Position numbers and translations under genes: made by a program | Shown here: positions 1 to 11,272 of the stretch, in pieces | Layout: each line of letters begins with the position of its first letter | Position numbering within the stretch: position 1 is the stretch's first letter | Assembly: GCA_048013815.1 (NCBI GenBank) | Contig: CM106586.1 | Span: 10,478,001-10,542,000 of the forward strand | DNA from: Setoptus koraiensis | Lineage: Eukaryota; Arthropoda | Direction of reading: 5' to 3' | DNA: 64,000 bases | The notes under the pieces: generated by a model | What the model was told of the DNA's origin: nothing | The model's database searches: none | What the model saw: the letters and a program-made list of their open reading frames with translations, nothing else

Positions 1-584
1 TTCCAACAGATCAAGTGCCTAGGGAACTATAAATCCCTCACGATCATCCTCTTTGATGCCGTTTCTTCTGCCGTTCGGCGGATTTTCTATCGCAATGAAG
101 CAGTGGGTCGGTAAAAAACTGATAAGATCTCTACCATTTATTCGCCTATTTATCTGCAACGATCTAAGTTTGAATTGACTCGATCGGGGCTTAAACAACA
201 TTGAAACATATTGCAAAAAGCATAGAATGCGAACAGAATTCCTCTGATATATTCATATGATGCTCAAAATTGATACATAATACCGATAATCGGAAATGCA
301 TTGAAGAACGAGATAACATAGCACAATCATTGAACAGTTGCCTAGGTTTTAAATATTGCCATTCACTCTCACAATTGATTGCCATGCCGGAAAGAATCAT
401 TCTTTGTGATACAGAATTCTGGGTATAAATCAGTCGTTCGTCGCGGACTTTCTTCAATTGAATAGTTATTATGAATGAATAATATATTCGACATACATGT
501 TGCCGTAAGTTGTCTCACGGCGGACTAAAATAAATTATTAACATCATTTTTTTCGCTCATTCATTGACCCTGCAATCAATCCAG
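1..584. other. upstream flank of ABCC transporter 1, no gene recognised
   Basis: AT-rich sequence with two short minus-strand open frames (19-216 and 191-457) that resemble nothing I know. The missing first coding exon of transporter 1, which should carry its ATG, must lie here or beyond the left edge. A donor-like GTAAGT follows an ATG at 497, but that ATG would join the next exon in the wrong phase, so I do not call it. Confidence 0.5.
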
Positions 585-3500
585 AATACCAGCAAAACTT
601 GGCTCACTGACAAACCTCAACTGACTCCGTGCTTTCGTGACACTCTCCTAATCTGGCTACCTGGTAAGTATATCTGGAGCATTAATAGACATTCGTTGAG
701 GTAATCGAATCTGTGAAAGAACACAAACATCCAAAGAAAAATCCAAAACAAGCCAACCTGAGCCAGAAATTTTGTGAACTAACATCGCATTGCGAACTCA
801 TTTCTTATGCGATCAATCTTTGCAGCCATAATTTTTTGGTCAACTTTTTTTCTACAAGCAACTCTCCTTGATGAATCATGCAAGAAACAGCGCCAGAAAA
901 TTCCGTGGAATACCATCAACATTTCACAACAGCTATTGGCACAATTGTTGAGCCTGATTAAATTGACAGAGGGCCTCTATCATACATATCTAGAACTGAA
1001 GAACAATGGTACCAACAGGCTTGTCATATCGGCTTGCCTGGCCCCGTACGTTCAATTCTCAGGCTTCTTTTTATTGAGCTGCGTTTATCGCCAGCACAGA
1101 AAATGTGGAATACATTCGAGCGCCATGGTTTGGTTCTTTCTACTAACGTCGCTGGTTTGTGGATTGCCAGAGTTTTATGCTGATGTGACTGACGACCCCT
1201 ATTTAAAAATGGGAAGAATTGTTTCTTATATAATAGTTGTGATAGTATTCATTTTGGACTGCATAGGAGATCATTGCCCGATTGAAACTTCGTCGGGCGA
1301 CGAAAAACGACAGGCATGTCCTAGAACAAGAGCGAGCTTCTTTTCCAAGATGACATTCTTGTGGAGCACCTCATTTTTACTAAGCGGATATCGCAGTCCC
1401 TTGACTATGAGTTCAGTGTGGCAAACACAAGAGAAACACAAAGCTGAGCTACTGTCTCCCACTTTTGAAAAAATTTGGATCGCCAAGGAATCGGGCAAAC
1501 GAAAGTTTATCCAATCAACTGGCCGTCCAGGCTACCCCAATAACATTGTCACCGTGATATTTAAGATGTTTTCACGAGAAATTCTCGCTGCATGTGGCTT
1601 GAAACTTTTTTATGATTGTCTCTCTTATTGCCCAGCTCCAATATTGAAACAACTACTGAAATTCCTGAAATCGGGCGCCCACAATCACCAATGGCACGGA
1701 CTATTGTTTGCAATTGGTTTGTTTGCGGTGCCAACAATACAGTCTATTGTGCTGAGCGCCTTCATTTATCGAGCCGAAATGATCTCAATACGAGTCAGGT
1801 CAGTCCTAATCGGCGCAGTATACAGAAAATCATTGCTTCTGATGGCCACCAACAGCAGTTCTTCTGGAAAAAATTTTACCACGGGTGAAATCAATAACTT
1901 GATGGCTGTCGATTCTCAACGCCTCATGGATAACATGCTGCTCGTGTTCCAATGTTGGTCGTTTCCGCTCCAGATCGCGATAGCAGTCACCCTGTTATTT
2001 AGAGAATTGGGCTGGGCAATACTCGGTGGTGTCACTTGTATTGTGCTACTGATACCGTGCAGCACCTATTTGGCCAACAAACAGAAGATTTTCCAAGAGA
2101 AAATTATGCGATTCAAAGATGAACGCATTAAGCGAATGAACGAAATTCTGGCAGGTATCAAATTTCTGAAACTATACGCTTGGGAGAATTCGTTTGTCAA
2201 CAGCGTTGTTGGTTGTCGTTTGGAGGAATTGAAAAAACTCAAGATAGTACTCACTCTGGATGCAGCTACGAATTCTGTGTGGACAAGCAGTCCGTTTCTG
2301 GTGGCCTTAGTGTCGTTTGTGTTGTATGTATCAATGGATTCGGAGAATGTTCTCACAGCTGAAAAAGCGTTTGTCTCAATTCAGCTACTCAACTTGTTGC
2401 GTTATCCCATCCGAAATCTTCCTCGATTAATAACAACGGTCATGACAGCCACGGTTTCGATTGATCGTCTAAATGAATTTCTCAACAGTAACGAATTGAT
2501 GCCATATGTCACTCGGCATCAAGAACACGAATTCGCTGTTGATATCGAGGGCGCGGACATGTCATGGAACGTGGTGGAAAAGGATAAAAGTGAGCCAATA
2601 TTGAAAAATATAAACTTGCGTGTGTCAAAGGGATCTTTTGTTGCCATCGTTGGACAAGTCGCGAGTGGAAAGAGCTCACTTCTTTGTTCGATATTGGGCG
2701 AAATGCACCTGATCAAAGGAAAGTTCAGTATTTGCCAATCCCTCACATTGGCCTATGTGCCTCAGCAATCGTGGATACAAAATATGACCGTGAGAGATAA
2801 CATTTTATTTGGTGCACAATACAACGAAAAAAAGTATAAGAGCGTGATTTCAGCCTGCTGTTTAGAGGCCGACATGATGTCGTTGCCCCAGGGCGATTTG
2901 ACGGAAATCGGCGAAAAAGGCACCAACTTATCTGGTGGCCAGAAGCAACGAGTTAGCTTGGCGAGAGCTTGCTATTCTGATGCCGATATTTATCTGCTGG
3001 ATGATCCCCTGAGCGCTGTAGATTCTCAAGTGACACGGAATCTGTATGACAATGTTCTGAGCTCGACGAGTGGCTTGCTGAAAGACAAAACTAGAATTTT
3101 GGCCACCAACAACCTGTTCATGTTGCCTCATACCGATCGAATTGAGGTGCTCAGAGAGGGTAAAATCATTGAATCGGGAAAATATTGGAAGCTGATGGAA
3201 ACAACAAACGGCGATGGATATTTCAGTGAATTGATGAAAACATATTCGAAATCAGCCATGGACGTTGTCGCTCAGCCTGCTCAGACGACTCAAACAGACC
3301 CCCTAACAATCATCCAACTCAAAACCGAGAGAAACGAGAAAAGAAATGATGAATTGGCTGTTGCCCCTGCCCATGAAAACAACCGCCCCAAAGAGTCAAT
3401 GGGAAGATTGGTCAATTTGGAGCAACCTGAAATTGGTCAGGTGAAATTTGCCGTCTATCTACGATATCTGAAAGCTGCCTCGTTACTCTGGTCGGCGGCT

Positions 3501-5201
3501 CTTGTTGGATCGATGATGCTGTCGTCGGCTTTCCAAGCGTCCACAAATATCTGGGTTGCGCGGTGGTCATCGGACTCAAATGATTCCTCCAGAGCGACGG
3601 ATTCGAAGCTCATAACTGAGAGGATGATCGTATATGCACTGCTGGGTGTCGCTCAATGCCTCTTCGGTTTATCCGGTTCGCTTTCTTTGGCCTTCGGTGC
3701 AATAAGAGCAGCAAAAAATCTTCACAACGACCTGCTTGAGAGAGTTATTCATTCGCCGATGGAGTTTTTCGACGTCACACCCGCCGGAAGAATCGTAAAT
3801 CGGTTCGCAAAAGACATCGATGTGCTTGATTCAACCATAAGCGACGACATCAGACGCTGGCTCACCTATTTCATTCAAGTAGTCACAACATTGCTCACAA
3901 TATGTTGGGCATTTCCAGCTTTTCTATGGCTGGTTTTACCACTTACATTAGCCTATCATGTCACACAAAAGGTATTCAGAGCAACAACGAGACAATTAAA
4001 GCGCGTCGAAAGTATCAGTAGGTCGCCTATGTATTCGCATTTCAGCGAAACATTGACCGGATTGAGTGTTATAAGAGCGTTCAATAAGCAACAAAGATTC
4101 ATCGAAATTAACAATTGTCTAGTGGATAACAATCAAGCTTGCTACTACCCAAATGTCGTTGCAAATCGCTGGCTGACCATTGCTATCGGTCTAATTGGAA
4201 GCATTATTATAGCTGCTACAGCGGTTTTTTCCATCTTCAAACGCGATACAATTGGCGCTGGCATAGCCGGACTGACCATCACCTATGCAATGACAGTTAC
4301 ACAAACGTTGGGATGGTTTGTGCGAGCAACATCAGATTTGGAGATCGATGTGGTCAGTGTCGAGCGTATAATGGAATACATAAACAACAAACTCGAAGAT
4401 CTATGGTACAAAAATGAGCTCAAGACACCCATTGATTGGCCTAATACTGGACAGATACAATTCAAACAGTACACTACCCGCTACAGAGAGCATACTGATG
4501 CTGTCTTACATGATCTGGATTTTTCCATTCGACCCGCTGAAAAAGTTGCCATTGTCGGCAGGACAGGCTCAGGCAAATCAAGTCTGTCACTGGCATTATT
4601 TCGCATTCTAGAGGCCTCACCATCGACCAATGGAAATGTCGGACAGATACTCATCGACGATGTCGATATAGCTCGGCTTGGCTTGCACAATCTCAGATCC
4701 AGATTGACTATTATTCCTCAAGATCCTGTACTGTTTTCGGGCACACTCAGATTTAATTTGGATCCACTACAACTGTATACTGATGAGCAGATATATCGGT
4801 CACTCGATCTGGCTCATCTCCGAAAGCATATTGTCGATTTTAGAGACGGACTCGACGGCAGAGTAAGCGAGTATGGAGAAAATTTCAGCGTTGGTCAAAA
4901 ACAATTGATTTGCTTGGCCAGAGCAATACTACGGAAAAGCCGCATTCTCGTGTTGGACGAGGCCACTGCTGCCGTGGACATAGAAACAGATTCATTGATA
5001 CAACAGACAATACGGAAGCAGTTCAATGATTGCACCGTCATAACGATTGCTCATCGCTTGAACACAATATTGGATTCTGACAGAGTGATGGTTTTGAATT
5101 GTGGAAAAATTGAAGAGTTCGAGAATCCCCAAACATTGCTGCACAACAGAGACTCGCTTTTCTTCAAAATGGCAGAAGCGGCAAGCATGAAGATGGAGTA
5201 A
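585..5201 (+). CDS. ABCC/MRP-type ABC transporter 1 (5' exon incomplete)
   Basis: Full-length multidrug-resistance-associated (ABCC) exporter, expected to pump organic anions or conjugates across a membrane using ATP. I read it as join(585-663, 826-5201). Exon 585-663 encodes a stretch with TW-x-T and TPCF-x-DTLLIWLP that matches the start of MRP1-type TMD0. Its donor GTAAGT at 664 and the TTGCAG acceptor ending at 825 join in phase 1 to AIIFW, continuing the first membrane helix. The ATG at 807 therefore lies inside the intron. From 826 the gene is one exon: short TMD0, L0 linker (GYRSPLT), TMD1, NBD1 (Walker A 2652-2678, signature LSGGQKQR 2928-2951, Walker B with DD instead of DE at 2985-3023, usual for ABCC NBD1), TMD2, NBD2 (Walker A 4557-4583, signature FSVGQKQL 4884-4907, Walker B LVLDEAT). 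About 1484 residues are visible, and MRPs are about 1500. The initiator exon is not found. Substrate unknown. Confidence 0.93.
664..825 (+). other. intron 1 seen in ABCC transporter 1
   Basis: Donor GTAAGT at 664 directly follows CTACCTG; acceptor AATCTTTGCAG ends at 825. Splicing restores a phase-1 Ala codon and a continuous TMD0 helix resembling MRP1. The 162-bp intron contains the ATG at 807 that opens the longest frame. Confidence 0.8.
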
Positions 5202-5279
5202 ATAGTGGTTTACATTTCACTTTTTATCTTCTTTCATTTGATGTTCTCATTTCGTGAAGACAACAACAATGACGATTGC
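5202..5279 (+). other. 3' flank of transporter 1, duplicated in transporter 2
   Basis: The sequence after the stop (GGTTTACATTT, TTTTTATCTTCT, GATGTTCTCATTTCGT) matches 11158-11236 downstream of transporter 2 with few changes. The tandem duplication therefore included the 3' UTR. The homology is interrupted by the transposon at 5280 and resumes at about 5788. Confidence 0.75.
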
Positions 5280-5779
5280 TCGGGTAGGGCAAATTGGTCA
5301 CTAAAATCCACCAAAGTTGGTTCGTATGGGAAGAAATATAGCATTTTCTCGGTTTTTTGGGGTCTCGATACTTTTGAGACTCCATATACAGTGAGTTCGA
5401 GAATCGATGGTTTTGTTGCGTTTTCCGACAGAGAGCATAATATCAGCGCGACTTTGTTAGGCTGACCAAAGTCAATAAATACCACACGTGATCACTGATC
5501 AGTGACCAACCGACTCTCGAAAACCCCAACAGGACAGCTTTTCTTTATAATTTGGGCTAAATTTCTACTCTTTTCCATGAAAACCACCCGTATTTCGGTC
5601 CTTATGTGCAAGTTGGTGAAAATCGGTGATTATGAGGAAAATGGGTTGAATTTCGGGTTTTCGGTGACTACAAATACGTCTCAAAATCATCCTTATGATA
5701 AGAATGACTCGCTAGAAAATTTTTAGGGTTTTGCCATGCACAGGAATAGTTCGCCTCGGAACCGATTTGCCCTACCCTA
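5280..5779. mobile_element. 500-bp non-autonomous TIR DNA transposon (hAT-like MITE)
   Basis: The ends are inverted repeats: T(C/A)GGGTAGGGCAAAT(T/C)GGT at the left end and its reverse complement at the right. The element is flanked by an 8-bp target duplication ACGATTGC (5272-5279 and 5780-5787). The paralogous site after transporter 2 (about 11228-11235) carries a single uninterrupted ACGATTGC followed by matching flank, so the empty site is visible in the same window. No transposase is encoded. TIRs starting TAGGG with an 8-bp duplication fit the hAT superfamily. A 9-bp duplication reading (ACGATTGCT) is possible if the terminal base is shared. The AATAAA at 5474-5479 could serve as a poly(A) signal for transporter 1. 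Confidence 0.85.
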
Positions 5780-6846
5780 ACGATTGCTAATGAGCTCAAA
5801 AACTCAATCCACATGGGTAGTCGAAAAAGAAAAGCTAGTCCATATTCAGAGCATGTCGACCCGACTGTCTAGTTTATTGTCTAGTCTGCATACTAATAAG
5901 TCAACAAAAACTCGTCCCATTTATCAGTGTGCAGACCTTATATGGTCGATTTCCAACCGACTGCATTCAAAGCGAGCCTGGACCTTTCTCTGCATAATCC
6001 AAGCTCTTTCTGAACTATCGGTCCCCATTCAGTTGGAGCTTAATCTAGCCATGATAGCTACAATAAAGATTCCTGCTTTCGTCACTTCTCTTTATTTTTC
6101 ACTGCTTTCGCCTCAATCAATCGTTGTTTCATAACCTTCTCAATCGATGCACAAATGAAAGTTTCATTATGAAACCAATGAATAATATAACGTCACGGTT
6201 TCTGTGAATGTAACAATTTTTGTGTCCGATACAGACCTCATCATTCGCGATTAATAGCTCAGAGATTAACCGCCAGTGTTAAAAAGCAGTCGATAAGCTG
6301 ATATGCACTTAGCAATTCTGATAGTTGTGAAATTTGGCGATATACAGATTCACAATTCAACAATAGTTACTGAATGCTGTATTGAAGAGAGATGATTTAA
6401 CAGAGCGGTTGATGTCCAATAGTTAATCTTGCTCGGTGCATAGCCAGTACGAAACTTAATCCTATGGCACTCGCTATGCACCCCATTAGCACTAGAGATC
6501 ACTATACTTTAATGACAACTTCAAGTTATTGCGAAGGTTATTGCAGGTAACGTTCCAGGTGGATTAGACTGCCAATGTCGATTAGTTATCTGTTTGGAAA
6601 GGTGAATTAATGTTACCACGCAATTTTATGTCTATCACGAGCATGATACAACGGATTTATGCGAGCATGTTATATGTTCGCATATAAGGATGAGTTCGTA
6701 ATTGTCATTTTTCAATCTCTGGAAAAGACGAAGCGACAACACCCGAATCCGAGTTCTATTTTATTTTTCGAACTTAAACAGCGGTAGAATATGATTAACT
6801 CTCGACTCTAGGATACTTTAGAACCAGAAAATCCACAGAATCTCGC
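5780..6846. other. intergenic between the two ABCC genes
   Basis: Homology to the 3' flank of transporter 2 continues for about 40 bp (GAGCTCA, AATCCACAT) and then stops. The remainder is AT-rich with no convincing coding frame. The open frame 5784-6134 begins with TTG and has no recognisable domain. The promoter and any 5' exon of transporter 2 should be in here, but I could not identify an exon like 585-663. Confidence 0.5.
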
Positions 6847-9800
6847 ATGCACAACTTCATGGAAAGTAGTCTCGCCAACTTGTTGGCTGCATGTTTATGT
6901 GCAATCAAATTGTTAGAAACCATCAACTATACGTATTGTCTCGACCCGTCAGATTATTTCGGTGATACATATTTCCCGATATTAGTATGCGTTCAGTTGA
7001 TTTGCCTCTTTCTATTGACACTCACTTATTACTATGGAAGAAGACGTGGCCGAATCAATCCCAGCAAATCAGTATGCTTTTTTCTAATTGCATCGATTGT
7101 TTGCGGACTACCAGATTTGTATGGAACAATTTTTTCTACGGACGAAATGGTGAATGATGGCACTTATGCATATACGAAGAAAATCCTGACAATTTCGTAT
7201 TATCCGATTGTTCTGGCACTATTGACGCTCGATTACACGGGAAATAACGGGGAGACGCGCAAATTTTATCCGCCATCTTCATCATCAAAGGAGCTGCAAG
7301 AATGTCCGGAGGTGAGCGCGAATTTCTTCTCGCGAATAACATACTTTTGGTTCACCTCTTTCATTATAAAAGGATATCGTAGCCCATTAACTGAGTCCGA
7401 TCTGTGGAGAATAAAAGAGAAACACAAGGCACAAACGATGGGGAGTAAATTCGAACAGATTTGGACATCGAGAGAACACGGCAAAAAGACTTTTCTATCA
7501 AGCGACGGTAGCACGAAATATCAAAATAATTTGGCGCTCGTGATTAGCAAGATGTTTCGATGGCAACTCGCAGCTGCCAGCATCATCAGATCCTTGGTTG
7601 ATGTCATGGCCTTCGCATCTCCTCTGATTTTGAAGCGATTGCTAAAATATCTGGACGACACAAGCGAAAGTAACCAGTTGTACGGATACCTTTTTGCAGC
7701 AGGATTTTTCGTCATACCGTCGGTGCAGTCATTATTTATGGGATCCTTTGTCCACATAACACAATCATTGAGCCTGCATATTAGATCGATTATCATGAGC
7801 TCCGTGTACAGAAAGTCACTTCTCTTGGGAAATAGTTGCAAACAAGCTACCACAACAGGTGAAATCGTCAATTTGATGGCCGTAGATTCACAGCGTATCA
7901 TGGATTGTATTATGAATGTCACTCAGTTGTTATCTTATCCGATACAAATTGTAATAGCGATAGTATTATTGTACCATGAATTGGACTGGGCAGTTTTTGG
8001 TGGTGTTGCCTGCATGCTATTAATGCTGCCATGCAATGTTTATATAAGCAAACAAATGAAAAAAACCCAGAGTTTCGTTATGAAAATCAAAGATGAGCGC
8101 ATAAAACGAATAAATGAATTCTTGATGGGTATCAAAGTTATAAAACTGTCGGCTTGGGAAAAATCAATCATGGACACAGTGATTGGATATCGCCGGAAAG
8201 AATTGGTATATCTCAGACGAATATTGGTCTGGGAGGCTGTTACAAATTTCGTTTGGAACTGTAATCCATTCTTGGTTGCACTTGGCTCGTTTGCATTATA
8301 TGTGTTCAGTGATGTGTCTGGTCATGTGCTCACCGCTGAGAAGGCCTTTGTCTCAATAGCTTTGTTCAATTTGCTAAGGATGCCGATAACAATGTTGCCT
8401 GATTTTATAGCCAACATCATTATGGCATCAGTATCAGTTAATCGTCTGAGCAAGTTTCTCAATAACAACGAATTGGTGACATATGTCACCCGTGAAGAGA
8501 GTGATTATGCAATCAATATAGAAAATGCCAGCACCTCTTGGACGGATGGCGTCGAAGACAAAAAAATAGGCCTGCAGCCAGTATTGAAAGATATAAACTT
8601 GCGCGTATCTAAGCGATCTTTTGTTGCCATCGTTGGACAAGTCGCGAGCGGAAAGAGCTCACTTCTTTGTTCGATATTGGGCGAAATGCACCCGATCAGA
8701 GGCAAGTTCAGTATCTGCAAATCGCTCACATTGGCCTATGTGCCTCAGCAATCGTGGATACAAAATATGACCGTGAGAGATAACATTTTATTTGGTGCAC
8801 AATACAACGAAAAAAAGTATAAGAGCGTGATTTCAGCCTGCTGTTTAGAGGCCGACATGATGTCGTTGCCCCAGGGCGATTTGACGGAAATCGGCGAAAA
8901 AGGCACCAACTTATCTGGTGGCCAGAAGCAACGAGTCAGCCTGGCCAGAGCCTGCTATTTCGATGCCGATATTTATCTGCTGGATGATCCCCTGAGCGCT
9001 GTAGATTCTCAAGTGGCACGAAATCTGTATGACAATGTTTTGAGTTCGGCGAGTGGCCTACTGAAAGACAAAACTAGAATTTTGGCCACCAACAACCTGT
9101 TCGTGTTGCCTTATACGGATCAAATTGAAGTACTCAGAGAGGGCAAAATCATTGAATCGGGAAAATATTGGAAGCTGATGGAAAAAAACGAGGGACATTT
9201 CAGTGATTTAATGAAGCTACATTCAGATGTGACCAACGGAGAGAATTTAGACGAGTCAGATGTGGTGAAAAATAAGCCTGCTCCCATTGGTCAGCAAAAA
9301 CCAACAAAAGCATTCAATGAACTGAAGTTCTATGGCGAGAATAGCGCAAAAAAGCGGGGCCAACTCACTCAATTGGAAACCATCGAGACAGGAGGAGTGA
9401 AGTTTAGCACCTATTCCAAATATTTTAAGGCGGCTTCCGGTTTCTGGACAGCAATGGTTCTCGTCTCGTTCGCATTCTCATCTACTTTCTCCATTGCAGG
9501 AAACTTTTGGCTGACTCTATGGACATCAGACTCTGATGATCCATCTACGTCAACCGATTCTGACCTAAAAACGAAGCGAATAACAGTTTACGGATTGCTG
9601 GGAGGCTTACAATGCCTCTTCGTTTTGTCAGGCTCGCTCGCCCTTGCCTCAGGTTCGATACGAGCCGCAACAAGTTTTCACAACACGCTCCTGGACAGAG
9701 TTATGCATTCTCCGATGGAGTTTTTCGACACAACTCCTGTTGGAAGAATTGTCAATCGATTTTCGAGTGACATCAACATACTCGATTCGAAGTTACCACT

Positions 9801-11157
9801 CGGCTTCAGATGGAGCCTAAATTTTCTTCTTCAAGTAATAAGTACAATAGTGGTAATATCAATATCATTCCCGGCATTTTTATTCTTGGTCATTCCTTTA
9901 ACAATTCTCTTTTTCCTAGGGCAAAGAGTATATAAGGTGATAAAGAGACAATTGAAACGTATGGAGAGCACAAGTAGATCACCGATTTATTCGAATTTTA
10001 GTGAAACATTGACCGGATCAAGTGTTATAAAAGCTTTCGGTTGTCAGGATAGATTCATTGAACAAAACAATAACCTGGTGAACAAAAATCAATCCTGCTT
10101 TTATCCGACTATCATATCGCTTTGTTGGCTCAACATCATGGTAGATTTGTTTGGTAATATTGTTACAACATCGGCAGTCTTGTTCTCCATTTACAATCGG
10201 GGCTTGGTGAGTGCCGGTGTTGCCGGATTCACCATATCATACGCAATGGCAACAATCAGGGTCTTGGGTTACTTTGTGCGGGCAGCAACAGATTTGGAGT
10301 CCGATGTGGTCGGTGTCGAGCGTATAATGGAATACATAAACAACAAACTCGAAGATCTATGGTACAAAAATGAACTCAAAACACCCATTGATTGGCCTAA
10401 TACTGGACAGATACAATTCAAACAGTACACTACCCGCTACAGAGAGCATACTGATGCTGTCTTACATGATCTGGATTTTTCCATTCAACCCGCTGAAAAA
10501 GTTGCCATTGTCGGCAGGACAGGCTCAGGCAAATCAAGTCTGTCGTTGGCGTTATTTCGCATTCTAGAGGCCTCACCATCGACCAATGGAAATGTCGGAC
10601 AGATACTCATCGACGATGTCGACATAGCTCGGCTTGGCTTGCACAATCTCAGATCCAGATTGACCATTATTCCTCAAGATCCTGTACTGTTTTCGGGCAC
10701 ACTCAGATTTAATTTGGATCCACTACAACTGTATACAGATGAGCAGATATATCGGTCACTCGATCTGGCTCATCTCCGAAAGCATATTGTCGATTTTAGA
10801 GACGGACTTGACGGTAGAGTAAGCGAGTATGGAGAAAATTTCAGCGTTGGCCAAAAACAATTGATTTGCTTGGCCAGAGCAATACTGCGGAAAAGCCGCA
10901 TTCTCGTATTGGACGAGGCCACCGCTGCCGTGGACATAGAAACCGATTCATTGATACAACAGACAATACGGAAGCAGTTCAATGATTGCACCGTCATAAC
11001 GATTGCTCATCGCTTGAACACAATATTGGATTCTGACAGAGTGATGGTTTTGAATTGTGGAAAAATTGAAGAGTTTGAAAAACCACAAACATTGCTGCAA
11101 AACAAGGGCTCGACTTTTTACAAAATGGTAGAAGCAGCCAGTATAAAGATGGATTAG
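6847..11157 (+). CDS. ABCC/MRP-type ABC transporter 2 (tandem paralogue)
   Basis: Full-length ABCC exporter of at least 1436 residues in one uninterrupted exon. The order is partial TMD0, L0 linker with GYRSPLT, TMD1, NBD1 (Walker A 8635-8661, LSGGQKQR at 8911-8934, Walker B LLDDPLSAVD), TMD2, NBD2 (Walker A 10513-10539, FSVGQKQL at 10840-10863, DEATAAVD). Residues before GYRSPLT and the two TMDs are only moderately similar to transporter 1, but both NBDs are almost identical to it in DNA. The start is uncertain. ATG 6847 is the first in frame, but the frame is open back to a TAA at 6796, and an AG at 6810-6811 would give an exon start in the same phase (1) as in transporter 1. The first TMD0 helix may therefore be on an upstream exon that I could not find. 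Ends 115 bp from a convergent LSM4-like gene. Confidence 0.92.
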   Translation: MHNFMESSLANLLAACLCAIKLLETINYTYCLDPSDYFGDTYFPILVCVQLICLFLLTLTYYYGRRRGRINPSKSVCFFLIASIVCGLPDLYGTIFSTDEMVNDGTYAYTKKILTISYYPIVLALLTLDYTGNNGETRKFYPPSSSSKELQECPEVSANFFSRITYFWFTSFIIKGYRSPLTESDLWRIKEKHKAQTMGSKFEQIWTSREHGKKTFLSSDGSTKYQNNLALVISKMFRWQLAAASIIRSLVDVMAFASPLILKRLLKYLDDTSESNQLYGYLFAAGFFVIPSVQSLFMGSFVHITQSLSLHIRSIIMSSVYRKSLLLGNSCKQATTTGEIVNLMAVDSQRIMDCIMNVTQLLSYPIQIVIAIVLLYHELDWAVFGGVACMLLMLPCNVYISKQMKKTQSFVMKIKDERIKRINEFLMGIKVIKLSAWEKSIMDTVIGYRRKELVYLRRILVWEAVTNFVWNCNPFLVALGSFALYVFSDVSGHVLTAEKAFVSIALFNLLRMPITMLPDFIANIIMASVSVNRLSKFLNNNELVTYVTREESDYAINIENASTSWTDGVEDKKIGLQPVLKDINLRVSKRSFVAIVGQVASGKSSLLCSILGEMHPIRGKFSICKSLTLAYVPQQSWIQNMTVRDNILFGAQYNEKKYKSVISACCLEADMMSLPQGDLTEIGEKGTNLSGGQKQRVSLARACYFDADIYLLDDPLSAVDSQVARNLYDNVLSSASGLLKDKTRILATNNLFVLPYTDQIEVLREGKIIESGKYWKLMEKNEGHFSDLMKLHSDVTNGENLDESDVVKNKPAPIGQQKPTKAFNELKFYGENSAKKRGQLTQLETIETGGVKFSTYSKYFKAASGFWTAMVLVSFAFSSTFSIAGNFWLTLWTSDSDDPSTSTDSDLKTKRITVYGLLGGLQCLFVLSGSLALASGSIRAATSFHNTLLDRVMHSPMEFFDTTPVGRIVNRFSSDINILDSKLPLGFRWSLNFLLQVISTIVVISISFPAFLFLVIPLTILFFLGQRVYKVIKRQLKRMESTSRSPIYSNFSETLTGSSVIKAFGCQDRFIEQNNNLVNKNQSCFYPTIISLCWLNIMVDLFGNIVTTSAVLFSIYNRGLVSAGVAGFTISYAMATIRVLGYFVRAATDLESDVVGVERIMEYINNKLEDLWYKNELKTPIDWPNTGQIQFKQYTTRYREHTDAVLHDLDFSIQPAEKVAIVGRTGSGKSSLSLALFRILEASPSTNGNVGQILIDDVDIARLGLHNLRSRLTIIPQDPVLFSGTLRFNLDPLQLYTDEQIYRSLDLAHLRKHIVDFRDGLDGRVSEYGENFSVGQKQLICLARAILRKSRILVLDEATAAVDIETDSLIQQTIRKQFNDCTVITIAHRLNTILDSDRVMVLNCGKIEEFEKPQTLLQNKGSTFYKMVEAASIKMD

Positions 11158-11272
11158 ACAATGGTTTACATTTAACTTTTTATCTTCTGTCAATTGATGT
11201 TCTCATTTCGTAGCGGTAACAATAGTGACGATTGCTTATAAGCTCAGAAACTTACTTAATCCACATTTCATG

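Noticed and set aside
497-504. ATG plus GTAAGT as the first exon of transporter 1
   Set aside because: The junction would be phase 2, whereas the next exon needs phase 0 at 585; it puts the conserved stretch out of frame.
807-825. ATG at 807 as the start of transporter 1
   Set aside because: It lies between a consensus donor (664) and acceptor (825); splicing gives a continuous MRP-type N-terminus that this ATG would replace with an unrelated one.
5784-6134. 116-codon frame downstream of the transposon
   Set aside because: Starts with TTG, no domain, composition like its surroundings, partly made of duplicated 3' flank.
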